Source: Rhabdophis nuchalis (Eukaryota > Chordata > Lepidosauria > Squamata > Natricidae). From it: a DNA stretch of 64,000 nucleotides. Of this stretch, positions 10,129 through 20,722 are shown one piece after another; the first letter of the stretch is position 1; the number at the start of each line of letters is the position of its first letter. The notes under the pieces are model-generated. The model worked only from the letters and a program-made list of their open reading frames with translations. It searched no databases and was not told the origin of the DNA. Location: positions 184,988,462-185,052,461 of the forward strand of contig CM077644.1 of NCBI GenBank assembly GCA_039707465.1, read 5' to 3'. The translations under genes and the position numbers were made by a program.

Positions 10129-12996
10129 ATGTACATGAACCATACAAGTGGCAAAGAAATAGGGGCAAAGAGAACCATAGTCAGGCATAACACAGGTTTC
10201 GTAGACAGAAAACACAGGGTCAATCAAAATGGACTCAAATGTCTATACACCAATGCACAGAGTATGAGGAATAAACAGGGTGAATTAGAAATTCAAGTAA
10301 ATGAGGGCAGATACGATATTGTTGCCATTACAGAAACTTGGTGGGATGAAACCCACAAATGGAACATACAGCTAGAAGGATTTAAATTATTTAAAAGAAA
10401 TAGACCAAATAAAAGAGGAGGTGGAGTTGCACTATATATAAGAAATAATTACATCTCTACAGAAATAGAGCACAACAATGATGAGAACTATCTTGAATGT
10501 ATTTGGGTCAATATTAAAGGTTGGGGGGGGAATGATATTGTCATAGGTCTATACTACAGGCCACCCAACCAAGCAGAGGAAGTGGATGTACTTTTTGCTA
10601 ACCAGCTAACTAAGGTATGTAGGAAGCACACTGCAATAGTAATGGGAGATTTTAACTACCCTGACATCAATTGGGAAACAAACTCTGCACCAAGTGAAAG
10701 ATCCAACAGGTTCCTAACAAACCTAGCAGACAACTTTATTTCCCAAAAGGTAGAGAAGGGAACAAGGGGATCAGCAATATTGGACTTAATTCTCACTAAC
10801 AGAGAGGAAATGATAGAAGGTGTAGAAGCTACAGGAACTTTGGGGGCAAGCGATCATGAAGTACTGGAATTCAACATTATGCAAACAAAAGTAGTTGAAC
10901 AAAGTCAAACTAGAGTCTTAGACTTCAAGAGAGCTAATTTCAATAAACTCAGAGAGAGCTTGGGAAGGATTCCATGGATGAGAATCCTCAAGGGGAAAAC
11001 AACTCAAGAAGCTTGGGAAATTTTGAAAAATGAGATTATAAAAGCCCAGTCCAGCGCAATACCAATGAAGAAGAAAAATAACAGTTCCCAAAAGAAACCA
11101 GCATGGCTGCATAAAGAACTCTCTGACAAATTGAAAGACAAAAAGGATAAATATAAAAAGTGGAAAAAGGGGGACATAACCAAGGCAAAATATCAGCAAA
11201 TAGCCCGAGCCTGTAAAGATGAAGTGAGGAAAGCTAAGGCTCACAATGAAGAAAGGCTTGCCAAAAAAGTAAAAAATAACAAAAAAAGCTTCTTCCAACA
11301 TGTTAAAAATAAGAAAAAAGTTAAGGAAACAATTGGTCCACTGCTGGGAGAAAATGGCAAGAAGATGATAAGCAACAGGGAGAAAGCAGAACTATTTAAC
11401 TCTTTTTTTGCATCTGTCTTTACACAAAGGGATAAAACAGTCCAATCAATCAAAAACAGCACCACAAATATCAGATTAGGAACACAAGTTGAAATAGGGA
11501 AGAAAATGGTAAGTGAGCACCTGTCTGCCCTGGACGAGTTCAAATCACCAGGACCGGATGGATTACACCCCAGGGTTCTGAAGGAACTGGCAGACGAGAT
11601 CTCAGAACCACTGAACTATATCTTTCAGAGATCCTGGAGCACCGGGGAGCTGCCAGAAGACTGGAAAAGAGCAGATGTGGTTCCCATCTTCAAAAAAGGA
11701 AAAAAAACAGATCCAGGAAACTATAGACCCATCAGCCTGACCTCAATACCAGGAAAGATTCTGGAAAAGATAATTAAACAACAAATAAGTGAACACCTAG
11801 AAGCAAACAAAGTAATAGCCAAAAGCCAACATGGGTTTGTCAAAAACAGATCATGCCAGACGAATCTAATTGCATTCTTTGACAAAGTAACAAAATCAGT
11901 GGACCAGAGGAATGCTGTTGATATAATTTACCTGGACTTCAGTAAGGCATTTGATAAAGTAGACCATAACCTACTATTAGATAAAGTAGAAAATTGTGGG
12001 TTAGACAGCAGCACCACCAAATGGATTCGTAACTGGCTGACCAACCGCACTCAACGTGTAGTCCTCAATGGAACTGCATCTACATGGAAGGAAGTATGCA
12101 GTGGAGTCCCCCAAGGCTCTGTTTTAGGCCCAGTACTCTTTAACATCTTCATCAACGATTTGGATGAGGGGATAAATGGGGAACTCATCAAATTCGCAGA
12201 CGACACCAAGCTGGCAGGAATAGCCAACACTCCAGAAGATAGGCTTAAGATACAGAAGGATCTAGACAAACTTGAACATTGGGCACTGTCTAATAAAATG
12301 AAATTCAATTGTGAAAAAAGTAAGGTCCTACATATAGGCAAGAAAAACCAAATGCACAAGTACAGTATAGGTGGTACCTTGCTCAATAGTAGCAACTGTG
12401 AGAGGGATCTCGGAATCCTAGTGGACAACCATTTAAATATGAGCCAGCAGTGTGCAGCAGCTGCCAAAAAAGCCAACACAGTTCTAGGCTGCATCAACAG
12501 AGGGATAGAATCTAGATCGCGTGAAGTGTTAATGCCACTGTATAGTGCCTTGGTAAGGCCACACTTGGAATACTGCATACAGTTTTGGTCGCCACGATGT
12601 AGAAAAGACGTGGAGACTCTGGAAAGAGTGCAAAGAAGAGCAACCAAGATGATTAGAGGACTGGAGACTAAGACATATGAAGAACGGCTGCAGGAGCTGG
12701 GTATGTCTAGTTTGATGAAGAGAAGGACCAGGGGAGACATGATAGCAGTGTTCCGATATCTCAGAGGGTGCCACAAAGAAGAGGGAGTCAAACTTTTCTC
12801 CAAGGCACCTGGGGGCAGGACAAGGAGCAATGGGTGGAAACTAACCAAGGAGAGAAGCAACTTAGAACTAAGGAGAAATTTCCTAACAGTAAGAACAATT
12901 AACCTCTGGAACAGCTTGCCTCCAGCAGTTGTGAATGCCCCAACCCTGGAAGTCTTTAAAAAGATGTTAGACAGCCATTTGTCTGAAATGGTATAA
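10129..12996 (+). CDS. CR1 ORF2 protein: AP endonuclease plus reverse transcriptase
   Basis: A 955-residue intact polyprotein, close to the normal CR1 ORF2 length. The N-terminal APE-type endonuclease shows TNAQS (Asn42), ITETWW (Glu69), MGDFNYPDINW (Asp174, Asn176) and ASDHEVLEF (Asp242, His243). A lysine-rich linker leads to the RT: SPGPDGLHPRVLK, NYRPISLTSIPGK, SQHGFVKNRSCQTNL, YLDFSKAFDKVDH with a catalytic Asp at 603, SGVPQGSVLGPVLFN, and KFADDTKLAG with Asp691 and Asp692. The C-terminal domain ends LDSHLSEMV. It would nick target DNA and prime reverse transcription there. The native start may lie slightly upstream or downstream of 10129. All key residues are present. Confidence 0.93.
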   Translation: MYMNHTSGKEIGAKRTIVRHNTGFVDRKHRVNQNGLKCLYTNAQSMRNKQGELEIQVNEGRYDIVAITETWWDETHKWNIQLEGFKLFKRNRPNKRGGGVALYIRNNYISTEIEHNNDENYLECIWVNIKGWGGNDIVIGLYYRPPNQAEEVDVLFANQLTKVCRKHTAIVMGDFNYPDINWETNSAPSERSNRFLTNLADNFISQKVEKGTRGSAILDLILTNREEMIEGVEATGTLGASDHEVLEFNIMQTKVVEQSQTRVLDFKRANFNKLRESLGRIPWMRILKGKTTQEAWEILKNEIIKAQSSAIPMKKKNNSSQKKPAWLHKELSDKLKDKKDKYKKWKKGDITKAKYQQIARACKDEVRKAKAHNEERLAKKVKNNKKSFFQHVKNKKKVKETIGPLLGENGKKMISNREKAELFNSFFASVFTQRDKTVQSIKNSTTNIRLGTQVEIGKKMVSEHLSALDEFKSPGPDGLHPRVLKELADEISEPLNYIFQRSWSTGELPEDWKRADVVPIFKKGKKTDPGNYRPISLTSIPGKILEKIIKQQISEHLEANKVIAKSQHGFVKNRSCQTNLIAFFDKVTKSVDQRNAVDIIYLDFSKAFDKVDHNLLLDKVENCGLDSSTTKWIRNWLTNRTQRVVLNGTASTWKEVCSGVPQGSVLGPVLFNIFINDLDEGINGELIKFADDTKLAGIANTPEDRLKIQKDLDKLEHWALSNKMKFNCEKSKVLHIGKKNQMHKYSIGGTLLNSSNCERDLGILVDNHLNMSQQCAAAAKKANTVLGCINRGIESRSREVLMPLYSALVRPHLEYCIQFWSPRCRKDVETLERVQRRATKMIRGLETKTYEERLQELGMSSLMKRRTRGDMIAVFRYLRGCHKEEGVKLFSKAPGGRTRSNGWKLTKERSNLELRRNFLTVRTINLWNSLPPAVVNAPTLEVFKKMLDSHLSEMV

Positions 12997-13138
12997 GGTT
13001 CCTGCCCATGCAGGGGGTTGGACTAGAAGACCTACAAGGTCCCTTCCAACTCTGCTATTGTATTGTATTATATATAAGGATATCATTCACTCATCATGCT
13101 AAAAAAAACCAAGAAAAAGAATCAATATGGATTGTGGA

Positions 13139-13333
<195 letters not shown>

Positions 13334-13511
13334 GTTCTTCTGCCCCAAAGATTAAAGAAAGATCATAGGAAAATCCTGGAATTTGGAATGCTTCAAGTCT
13401 TGTCATATGGGTAGATTAACATAAAGTCAAGTTTGGATTTGTGACTTTCAGCTTTGTTGGAGTAACAGTCTTATTACTCCAAGTTCACCTGAAAGAAAAA
13501 TATTTTTAGAT

Positions 13512-13645
13512 CAGAGGTGTCAAACTCCCGGCCCATGGGATGGATGCGTCATGCATTGGCCATGCCTATGCCCTAGCAAAGGGGGGGGGGGGGTTTACAA
13601 TATGTCACATGGCGATGCTGTAATGACAGGAATTTGACATCCCTG
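13512..13645. mobile_element. hAT-like MITE, family C
   Basis: Starts CAGAGGTGTCAAACTC and ends TTTGACATCCCTG, inverted copies of the family C terminus. The interior has gcccatg, gcatgcg and a G homopolymer. The right end abuts the compound tetranucleotide array, which obscures any duplication. Confidence 0.65.
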
Positions 13646-13646
13646 A

Positions 13647-13777
13647 CTAGGTAGGTAGGTAGGTAGGTAGGTAGGTGGGTGGGTGGGTGGGTGGATGGAT
13701 GGATGGATGGATGGATGGATGGATGGATGGATGGATGGATGGATGGATGGATGGATGGATGGATGGATGGATGGATG

Positions 13778-13868
<91 letters not shown>
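13647..13868. repeat. Compound tetranucleotide array TAGG-TGGG-TGGA-TAGA
   Basis: Successive blocks of (TAGG)n, (TGGG)n, (TGGA) about 21 times and (TAGA) about 22 times, each differing from the next by one base per unit. The array is bounded by family C and family B MITE ends. Confidence 0.95.
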
Positions 13869-13869
13869 G

Positions 13870-14082
13870 GGTTCCTATCAGTTTAGACTGATTCGGCTGA
13901 ACCAGTAGTGGTTTGCCAGCCTGGGGCACCAGAACCAGCGGCAACCCAGGTATGCCATGCCTCCGAACTGGTTCCCTGGTCAGCATGGTTTTTTTTTTCA
14001 TTTTTTAATGTTCTGCACATGTGCAGACCTATTTATGGGCAACTGCGCACACACGCACCAATTTGGCTGTAATGACAGGCGC
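13870..14082. mobile_element. hAT-like MITE, family B, left tip replaced by microsatellite
   Basis: Matches the copy at 4692 from the gggttcc block through GAACCAGTAGTGGTTTG and GGTTCCCTGGTC. The first eight or so terminal bases are lost to the TAGA array. The right end is not found. Confidence 0.55.
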
Positions 14083-16157
14083 AAGCATACATACATATTG
14101 ATTGATTGCTTCTGCTTCACAAACGAAGGATGCCAAAGAATTTTCCACAGAAAAGTAAAAGCACCAGCTGTTTTTTATGACAAAATAGTCTCATATCAGT
14201 ACAAATTTGGCTGGTTTATATGTCAGCTATGAATTGATCCAGCCCATTAGTTGCCAATGACTTCTTCCCTTTTTAAGATGGATGGTATATTTTATCATCC
14301 CTAGAAATGCAAAAAAATGCCATACTAAGTAGGGCCAGTCTTGTAACTTGTTGTGCAGATTCATTATAGTTGCATGGCATTTAATGTGTTATAAAACTTC
14401 CATCTTTTTATTTGCCTTCTTTAGCACCACACTTAGGGAAATAAAACTTAGCATCACACTAAGGATGCATGCTTCAGGCAAATTTGAAAATCACTTTTTT
14501 CCCCCCAAATACAACTTCTGTGTGATATTCCCTCAGTTTGTAAATGGCTGGGGTGTAGGGTAAAAGTAATTGGTTCCGCTATTTTGCATTAAAAACGAAT
14601 CTTCATGAAAACTGTCAGATGGGATCTTGTCTTGTTAATGTGAGCATTTAAACAGAAATAATTCTTAATGATTCCAATCCCTAATGAAAACTAAAACCCA
14701 GTGTCCATGACCAAACTGGCCTAAGAAATTCTACCATTTGTAAATATTATTTCTCCTGATTTGAAGAGATGGTTAGATAAATCTTGACTCGCTCCCCCAA
14801 CAACCTATAAGACTCATTCATCATATTGTCAGTCTTATTAAATGGATAATTTGGTTTGGATTTTATTTTTTGCCCAAGACACTATCTTCTACAGTAACTC
14901 AATCAAATCAGACATTCTACAAAGACAAATAACTAAAATTTTGTGGCCAACTGCAAGCTGAAATGGTAACTTGATGATTGAATTTAGAAAAATCAAACCC
15001 ATTTACAATTTGAAAAATACAAAAGAACTGTTTCTAATTTGGACATTCAAACTCAAATGTCAAATTGAAATATTTAATTTAGATTTCTATATTCTTAATA
15101 AAAACAGGTAATTTCTGCCCTTCCATAGAACCAGCTGAATCAATGTAATCAAAATCCAGTTATTCAGTTATTGACGAAACTTCAAGTCTGATTTCTAATT
15201 CAAGTGTTTGCCTAGTGTTGGTATTTTGGTACTTAATGGTATTTGCAGCCATTAAGTATTCATTTTGAATATAATTCTACAATATGTTTATTTGGGGGCA
15301 ATTAAAGACTTAAATATCTCGGGTATGTTCCTTAAAAATGAAGTACATCATTGAAAACAGAAATAAATATTGGGAAACATTCTTAAGTTTAACTTGCCTC
15401 TCTTAATAAAAAATTATGCTATACTTTGTTTAATCTGTTATAAATATTTTGCCCCAAAGTAACATAATTTTCTGATATTATCAGCACCAATGAAGGAATT
15501 GTTTTAACTATACACACATACTCAGCTACAAATATGTATATGTAGGTAGGCTATGTCTAAAAAGTCAGGCCCATAAGCTGATTACAATATGCTTTAATTT
15601 TTATTTAGAGAAAATGTTACAGTACTTGGGGATTTGGAAGAGCAATGAATCAAACAAATGAGGAAACGTTTAGAAGAAAATGGCAACCACTTTGAATATT
15701 TAACATACTTTATATAATAAATTGTTGGGGGGGTTAACTTTTGGTACAATCTGAGAAGGGAGGGAGGGAGGTAGAGAGAGAAAGAGAGAGATGGGGAATA
15801 AGTGATTGCAGATTGAGGCAGGAAAAATGGCACATTTCTAAGGGTTGATGAATATAAAATTTAGTTTCTAGTGCATGCCATCATTTCAGTTTGATCTTAA
15901 TCCAAGTAAAACACCATACAGAGCACACAAAAATTCCTTAAAACTATGGTATTCTGCCAATAAAAATATCAAATTTTTGAGCTGAAAAGAATGTCCCTTT
16001 TTTCTTAAACTTGATACAAGTGCTAAAATGCCCTTGTATATAGTCCAAGAAATAATTCCCCAAGCTGCTGAGAGTGCTGAATAATGAAATGTCTCTTTGC
16101 ATTTTTCTGTCAGTTCTTTGGTTTTCATATAAGCAAACTGATTCTATTTTTCCTAAA
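14083..16157. other. Long unassigned A/T-rich stretch
   Basis: No gene, recognisable repeat or conserved motif was identified, apart from a short GGGA/GA run at about 15765-15790. Open frames here are short and composition-driven. Confidence 0.4.
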
Positions 16158-16159
16158 AA

Positions 16160-16248
16160 GGAAGGAAGGAAGGAAGGAAGGAAGGAAGGAAGGAAGGAAG
16201 GAAGGAAGGAAGGAAGGAAGGAAGGAAGGAAGGAAGGAAGGAAGGAAG
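16160..16248. repeat. (GGAA)n microsatellite
   Basis: About 22 uninterrupted GGAA units. Confidence 0.97.
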
Positions 16249-16456
16249 GTTTCTGGCTAATATCCATATTGAAGGGACAAAAACATGTTCTATCAACAGA
16301 AACACCAGTATCAGCATTCAATTTATGGGAAAAGGCTTCACTTTTGCTTATAAATCAATCAATGTGTTTCAATACATGGCTAACAGATGAGTGACATTTT
16401 GCTGATTTGTACAATTCTCAACAATCCATTCTTATTTAGATTGGTGAAGACTTATT

Positions 16457-16529
16457 CTGGATTTATGCAAGTTCAATGAGATTTCAGAAACAGTGCTCCA
16501 ATTAAGAAACCCAAAGTTTGGGTATTATT
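16457..16529. repeat. 73-bp direct repeat, left copy
   Basis: Starts ctggatttatgcaagttc and ends cccaaagtttgggtatt, then three extra bases before the LTR. It repeats at 17112-17184 with about two substitutions. Confidence 0.85.
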
Positions 16530-17110
16530 TGGTATTGGAAGAAATGTCCTTCTGGGTTCAGTTCCAAATGGAAGAAAAGACACTGGAAACATGGAGACTG
16601 CTTGGGAAGATAGTTTCATGGAGGACAGGATCACATGGCTTGAGTTCCTAAACAGGATCACATGGCTTGAGCTTCTGAGCAGAAAAGGGCAGAGATGCTG
16701 AGAGTGCTGTGGTTTTATGCCCTCTCTAAGTCCCACCCCAGAGCTTCCTGTTCCTGTGTAAGAAAGGCATTCTAGTTAGTTGTCAGACTCCCAGGGGCAG
16801 GGGGTTTAGCTAACTTTGTAGGCTGCCCTGATCCCCAAGCTTTTTTGCCTTGCTGGCTGATGTAATTTTCCCAGGTGCCATGTGGTGAGATGGGTACAGG
16901 GTTAATCCTACCTTTGTTATGTAGAATAGACAGACTCAGGCCTTAATGGCCCATTGACAAGGGGGGCAGGAAACTGCAGGAAGCTGCTTTGTCTTTAAAA
17001 ACATGTTTCTCCTTTTCTCACCCAGGGAAATATAATATTCTGCCTTTTTAATACTTCCTAAAATATTTCATTTTTCTAGGAGAAGGAGGGGTGGGTGTTA
17101 ACTTCCTACA
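16530..17110 (-). mobile_element. Solo LTR, family E
   Basis: Minus-strand reading starts TGTAGGAAGTTAACACCC and ends TTCTTCCAATACCA. The interior has a TATA-like ggcataaaaccac followed by an agcactctcagcatctct initiation-like region. It aligns with 62133-62793 from the terminus through the tttttaaagacaaag block. Direct repeats of 73 bp, not a 4-6 bp duplication, flank it. No internal ERV coding sequence is adjacent. Confidence 0.6.
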
Positions 17111-17111
17111 A

Positions 17112-17184
17112 TCTGGATTTATGCAAATTCAATGAGATTTCAGAAACAGCGCTCCAATTAAGAAACCCAAAGTTTGGGTATTGC
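17112..17184. repeat. 73-bp direct repeat, right copy
   Basis: Nearly identical to 16457-16529 and in the same orientation, immediately after the LTR. Confidence 0.85.
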
Positions 17185-18325
17185 TCGATACAAGGAATAT
17201 ACTAAAGACTTCCCTTTAATTTCAGGCACCAATATCCACAGGCCTTCAGCAACTTAGTGCCAGTCCTGAGAAATAGTGCTAGATCTGAGAAAGCTTCTTC
17301 TACAGCAGCCTTTGGGGATTTAGGTATTGGGCAAACTATCTGGAGATGTTTTATTTATTAACACCAATTCTCAGAATGTATTAGAAAAATAAAAGACTGT
17401 AGCAAAAGAACTCAAGGACCCAAAGTGGTTCACAAAGAGACCTAGCAATTGAACGCCATCCTGAGGACAAGAGAAATATTTGGAAATAGGTTTAGAATAT
17501 ATAGACTTTTGTCTCGGTTTCCTTAAAGCTAGATTTTTTTTTCATTTCTTTTCACATTTAACATTTTTATTAGATTACAAGATAAAATATAACAGTAAAT
17601 AGGAAGACACGGTGGAGAGGAAAGGGGGAGAGAAAGGTGAGTAGAAACTGGAGAAAAGAAAAAAAGAAACATTAGCTTCTGACTCCCACTGTTGCAATAA
17701 AAAAGCACTAACATCAAACCACAACTTTTTGTTTTTCTATAATAATATAAACTAGCCATTTCTATAAAAACATATCAATCTAATCAGTGAAACCCAAAAT
17801 CCAAGTTTCACTTTTTCCCACTTCAAGCACAAAGTTCAGAAGCAGTCTCCATGGGGAAACAAAGGGACTTTTATTCTTTCTTTTAATCAAAATGGTCAAT
17901 TTAGCCACTTCTGCCAACTCCATCAGCTTCTGTAGCTAGAATATTTTGTGTTCCAGACCGAGAAAAAGAATTTGAAACTCAGTTGGTAATTATCCTATTG
18001 TAAACTAAATTAAACTTTTCATTTGCCATCAGAAATTGCTCTAAATTGCAATAACTTGGTTAACAGGACACAGACAAAAAGGAAGTATCTGTTCCAATTT
18101 TTAAAATAATTGCCATTCATTTCATTACTACCTGGATGGCTTGAAAAATGATATTACTTAACATGACTAATGTTGTCCTCCAATTTATTTCCAAATCAAT
18201 GAACCTCTGTTTGCTATCACTCCAAACAGCGTATTAATGCCATCAGATAGAGGGAAAAGTCTTAAGATTCTGTCATAAAGTTACTCATACGGTTAGCATC
18301 AGCTTCAAGAGACTAAAATTTAAGC
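17185..18325. other. Unassigned stretch
   Basis: A/T-rich with no recognised feature. The 76-codon minus frame at 17529-17759 shows no family resemblance. Confidence 0.4.
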
Positions 18326-18540
18326 CTAATAGCACTTAGACTTATATACCATTTTACAGTGCTTTAAAGCCTCCTCTAAGCAGTTTACAGAGTCAGCATA
18401 CTGCCCCCAACAATCTGGGTCCTCATTTTAAAAACCTCGGATGGTTCAAAGTCTGAATTAACCTTGAGCTGGTAAAAATCGAACTGCTAGCAGTCAGCAG
18501 AATTAGCCTGCAATACTGCATTCTAACCACCATGGCTCTT
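18326..18540 (-). mobile_element. tRNA-derived SINE with (CTATTG)-type tail family
   Basis: Reads in reverse as the family with the landmarks aatgaggacccagattgttg, atatgctgactctgta and cggtatataagtctaagtgc. The tRNA-like head (ccaccatgg...tctaacc in reverse) is at the right. Four other copies occur at 29983, 35468, 47524 and 47938. Confidence 0.75.
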
Positions 18541-18574
18541 GTATACTCTTGAATTATATTGCCAAGTTAACAGA

Positions 18575-18722
18575 TTAATCGAGTTGGAAAGGACCCTGCA
18601 GGTCATCTGGTCCAACCCCCTGCCCAAGCAGGAGACCCTACGTCTGCCTCTACCTAGGATCGAACTCACAACCTTCTGATTGTGAGGCGAGAGCTCCACC
18701 TCTAGGACACACAGCAGTTCAT
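18575..18722 (-). mobile_element. tRNA-derived SINE with CR1-type 3' end
   Basis: On the minus strand a tRNA-like head (tagaggtggagctctcgcc as A-box region, ggttgtgagttcgatcc as B box) joins gggcagggggttggacca and a block ending tccaactcg. The latter is the CR1 3' end seen at 13010-13060. A shared 3' end lets LINE machinery mobilise a SINE, as known for tortoise SINE/CR1 pairs. Assignment as a CR1 client is inference. Confidence 0.65.
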
Positions 18723-20058
18723 ATAATACCATTCCATTAATTTGTCTCTTATTACGCCTTGTCCTATACAATAATTCCAGTGCTGTGCTGATAGCCTAGA
18801 AAATGTAGATGGAAATAGATTGATAGTATTTTCAGTCTTATCCCCTGGCGAGAAAAAAAAAACCTCAGAAAAACCCTGAGTAGACCCAGAGGCTATTGAA
18901 CCCTAGGTCCTCCATACTGCAGAAGAACATACAGTATCTCCTACTACACTTTTTCTGACAGAAGGATATAATTCCATTATTTTCTGCAGACTCAGATTCA
19001 GAGGGTAAAACCCACCTCCCAAGTGGCTCCCTTGCTCTTCAGCCCCACAAGAATTTAAAGCTTCAGAAGCAACCACAGAGTCCTCAAGGGCCAGAGTTAC
19101 CTCCATTTTATTGAATCTTTAATTAATTTGCTGAATTAGATGATCAGTTAAGGCTGAACAAAGAGATTAAGTCAGATTAAGTTCCCAATAAAGCAAGGCT
19201 CTTGATGGCATTTTTGTGTATAAGCAAACAGGGCTTTTCCCCTACCAAAGCAGCTTCTCATTCATACATTCAAGCCCAACTAATATTTGAATTGGAACTG
19301 AACCAATCAATGTACGTTGTAAGGACAAGCAACATGTATTATGTGCAGAACAAAAGACGCCCCAAGGATTGTACATTAAAGAAAGAACGCGCCACAAATA
19401 AATATGAGACTGTGAGAAGTAAAATCAAAAGAGGGTGAATATAGTGTTCATTGCTTCTACCTACTAAGCTGGAATAAAAGGCTACTGGGCACAAGGAATA
19501 TCAGGTCATAAATGAATACCTGAAAAGTAATTGCTTGTTTAAAAAATCCTGCTGAATTCTGCACATCTGCTTTGCTCTTGAAAAAGTGGCTCAGGTCTAT
19601 ATACCTGTGACACAGAACAGAACATATAAGAGAGCGCCATTATAGCTGATGCTACAATCAAAAGCATTTGCACCATTAGCCTCCCCCATTTTATGATGTA
19701 AAGCCATTTAATTCAAGGTGAAAGTTTTAAGTTGTAAGATATAATCTATAATGAATGGGAACAAAGTCATTATCAGGTGTTGACTATTCAGTGTTCTTTT
19801 GAAAGAGGGAAAAAAAGATTCCTTAGCAGGTCCTATAAAACAGCAGAGAGTGTAATCTTGGCTTTTGTTATGCAGCAGGAGTTTGTCATTAGTGAAGCAA
19901 AGTTGTAATAAAGTCAAGGGTTTTGGTTTTATTGGATGTTTTAAGGCCAGCAGAGTGGAGAGGTTCCACTAACGCAGTACACGTTTTTATTTTTAATGCT
20001 ACCATTAGACAAATTTTGCAGAGTTGTTATAATGCTTTTCCTCATAGATGCACTAAAA
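18723..20058. other. Unassigned stretch
   Basis: Nothing recognised. Short frames on both strands lack coding character. Confidence 0.4.
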
Positions 20059-20193
20059 CAGGGGTCTCCAACCTCTGCAACTTTAAGTCTGAAGGACTTT
20101 AGCTTCCAGAATTCTCCAGCCAGCAACGCTGGCTGGAGAATTCTGGGAGCTGAAGTCCTTCAGACTTAAAGTTGCAAAGGTTGGAGACCCCTG
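20059..20193. mobile_element. Fold-back hAT-like MITE, family P, with exact TSD
   Basis: 135-bp nearly perfect inverted repeat beginning CAGGGGTCTCCAACC and ending GGTTGGAGACCCCTG, with the centre at ccagcaacgctggctgg. The octamer cactaaaa flanks both sides exactly (20051-20058 and 20194-20201), the duplication size of hAT transposons. It has no coding capacity. Confidence 0.92.
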
Positions 20194-20384
20194 CACTAAA
20201 ACACCAAGTTTCCTCAAACTGCAAGATCCAGGCTCTGAGAAAGTTTGTCCTTTCTCACATGACAGGAAAACTGCCTTCACTCTCTCCGATTAAAGAAAAC
20301 ACACACAAAAGCCAACCTCTCGTGGTCATCCATAAAGTAGTTGTCATCCCTGAAGTGAACATGGCTGAAGTCATCTTGGAGGCT
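20194..20384. other. Short unassigned flank
   Basis: Sequence between the fold-back MITE and an LTR-like block. Nothing recognised. Confidence 0.3.
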
Positions 20385-20722
20385 GCAGGGTTGCCACACA
20401 ACGAAGGGAGGGGGGAAATGGTTAGATGGGATTTTGTAGTCAAAACAATAAAGCTTTCCTGTGTGAACCAAGGACATTCACACAGGTGGCTGGCAGGAGA
20501 GGAGTCAGCAACCAAGCAATCAGCCAGCAACTCGATTGGACAGCATGACCAGGGACTTGGGAGATAGGGAGAACTTTTACTTTTTAATTAGGTGAAAGCC
20601 GCAGGAACTTAAAGTCGTCTTTCACCAGTTGTGCCAATATTATGTTTCCAATAAACTGTTCTTTGAGAAACTTGCCTGCCTCAGAGTTCTCCTTTCTATG
20701 GATACATTACTTGGAATGCTGA
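20385..20722 (+). mobile_element. Possible solo LTR (singleton)
   Basis: Contains a plus-strand layout of CAAT-like tcgattggaca, a later ccaataaactgttctt polyadenylation region (about 20650) and a C/T-rich cctgcctcagagttctc that resembles U5 of mammalian-type ERV LTRs. Boundaries are estimated and no second copy is present. Confidence 0.35.

Larger units (their letters stand above)
8247..13069 (+). mobile_element. CR1: Full-length CR1 LINE with tandem 5' array and both ORFs open
   Basis: A complete chicken-repeat-1 type non-LTR retrotransposon. Layout: nine 75-bp tandem units (8247-8905), a 57-bp leader, ORF1 (8963-9970), a 158-bp spacer, ORF2 (10129-12996), and a short 3' UTR with the conserved ggttggactagaagacct block ending in a short tattg-type repeat near 13069. 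CR1s usually end in such short repeats and often lack clear target-site duplications; I found none here. Most CR1 copies are severely 5'-truncated, so a complete copy with two intact frames points to a recent insertion. The left boundary is taken as the start of the tandem array. Confidence 0.9.

Noticed and set aside
13573..14001. 142-codon minus-strand frame
   Set aside because: Most of it is translated GATA/GATG array (IYLS and IHPS repeats).
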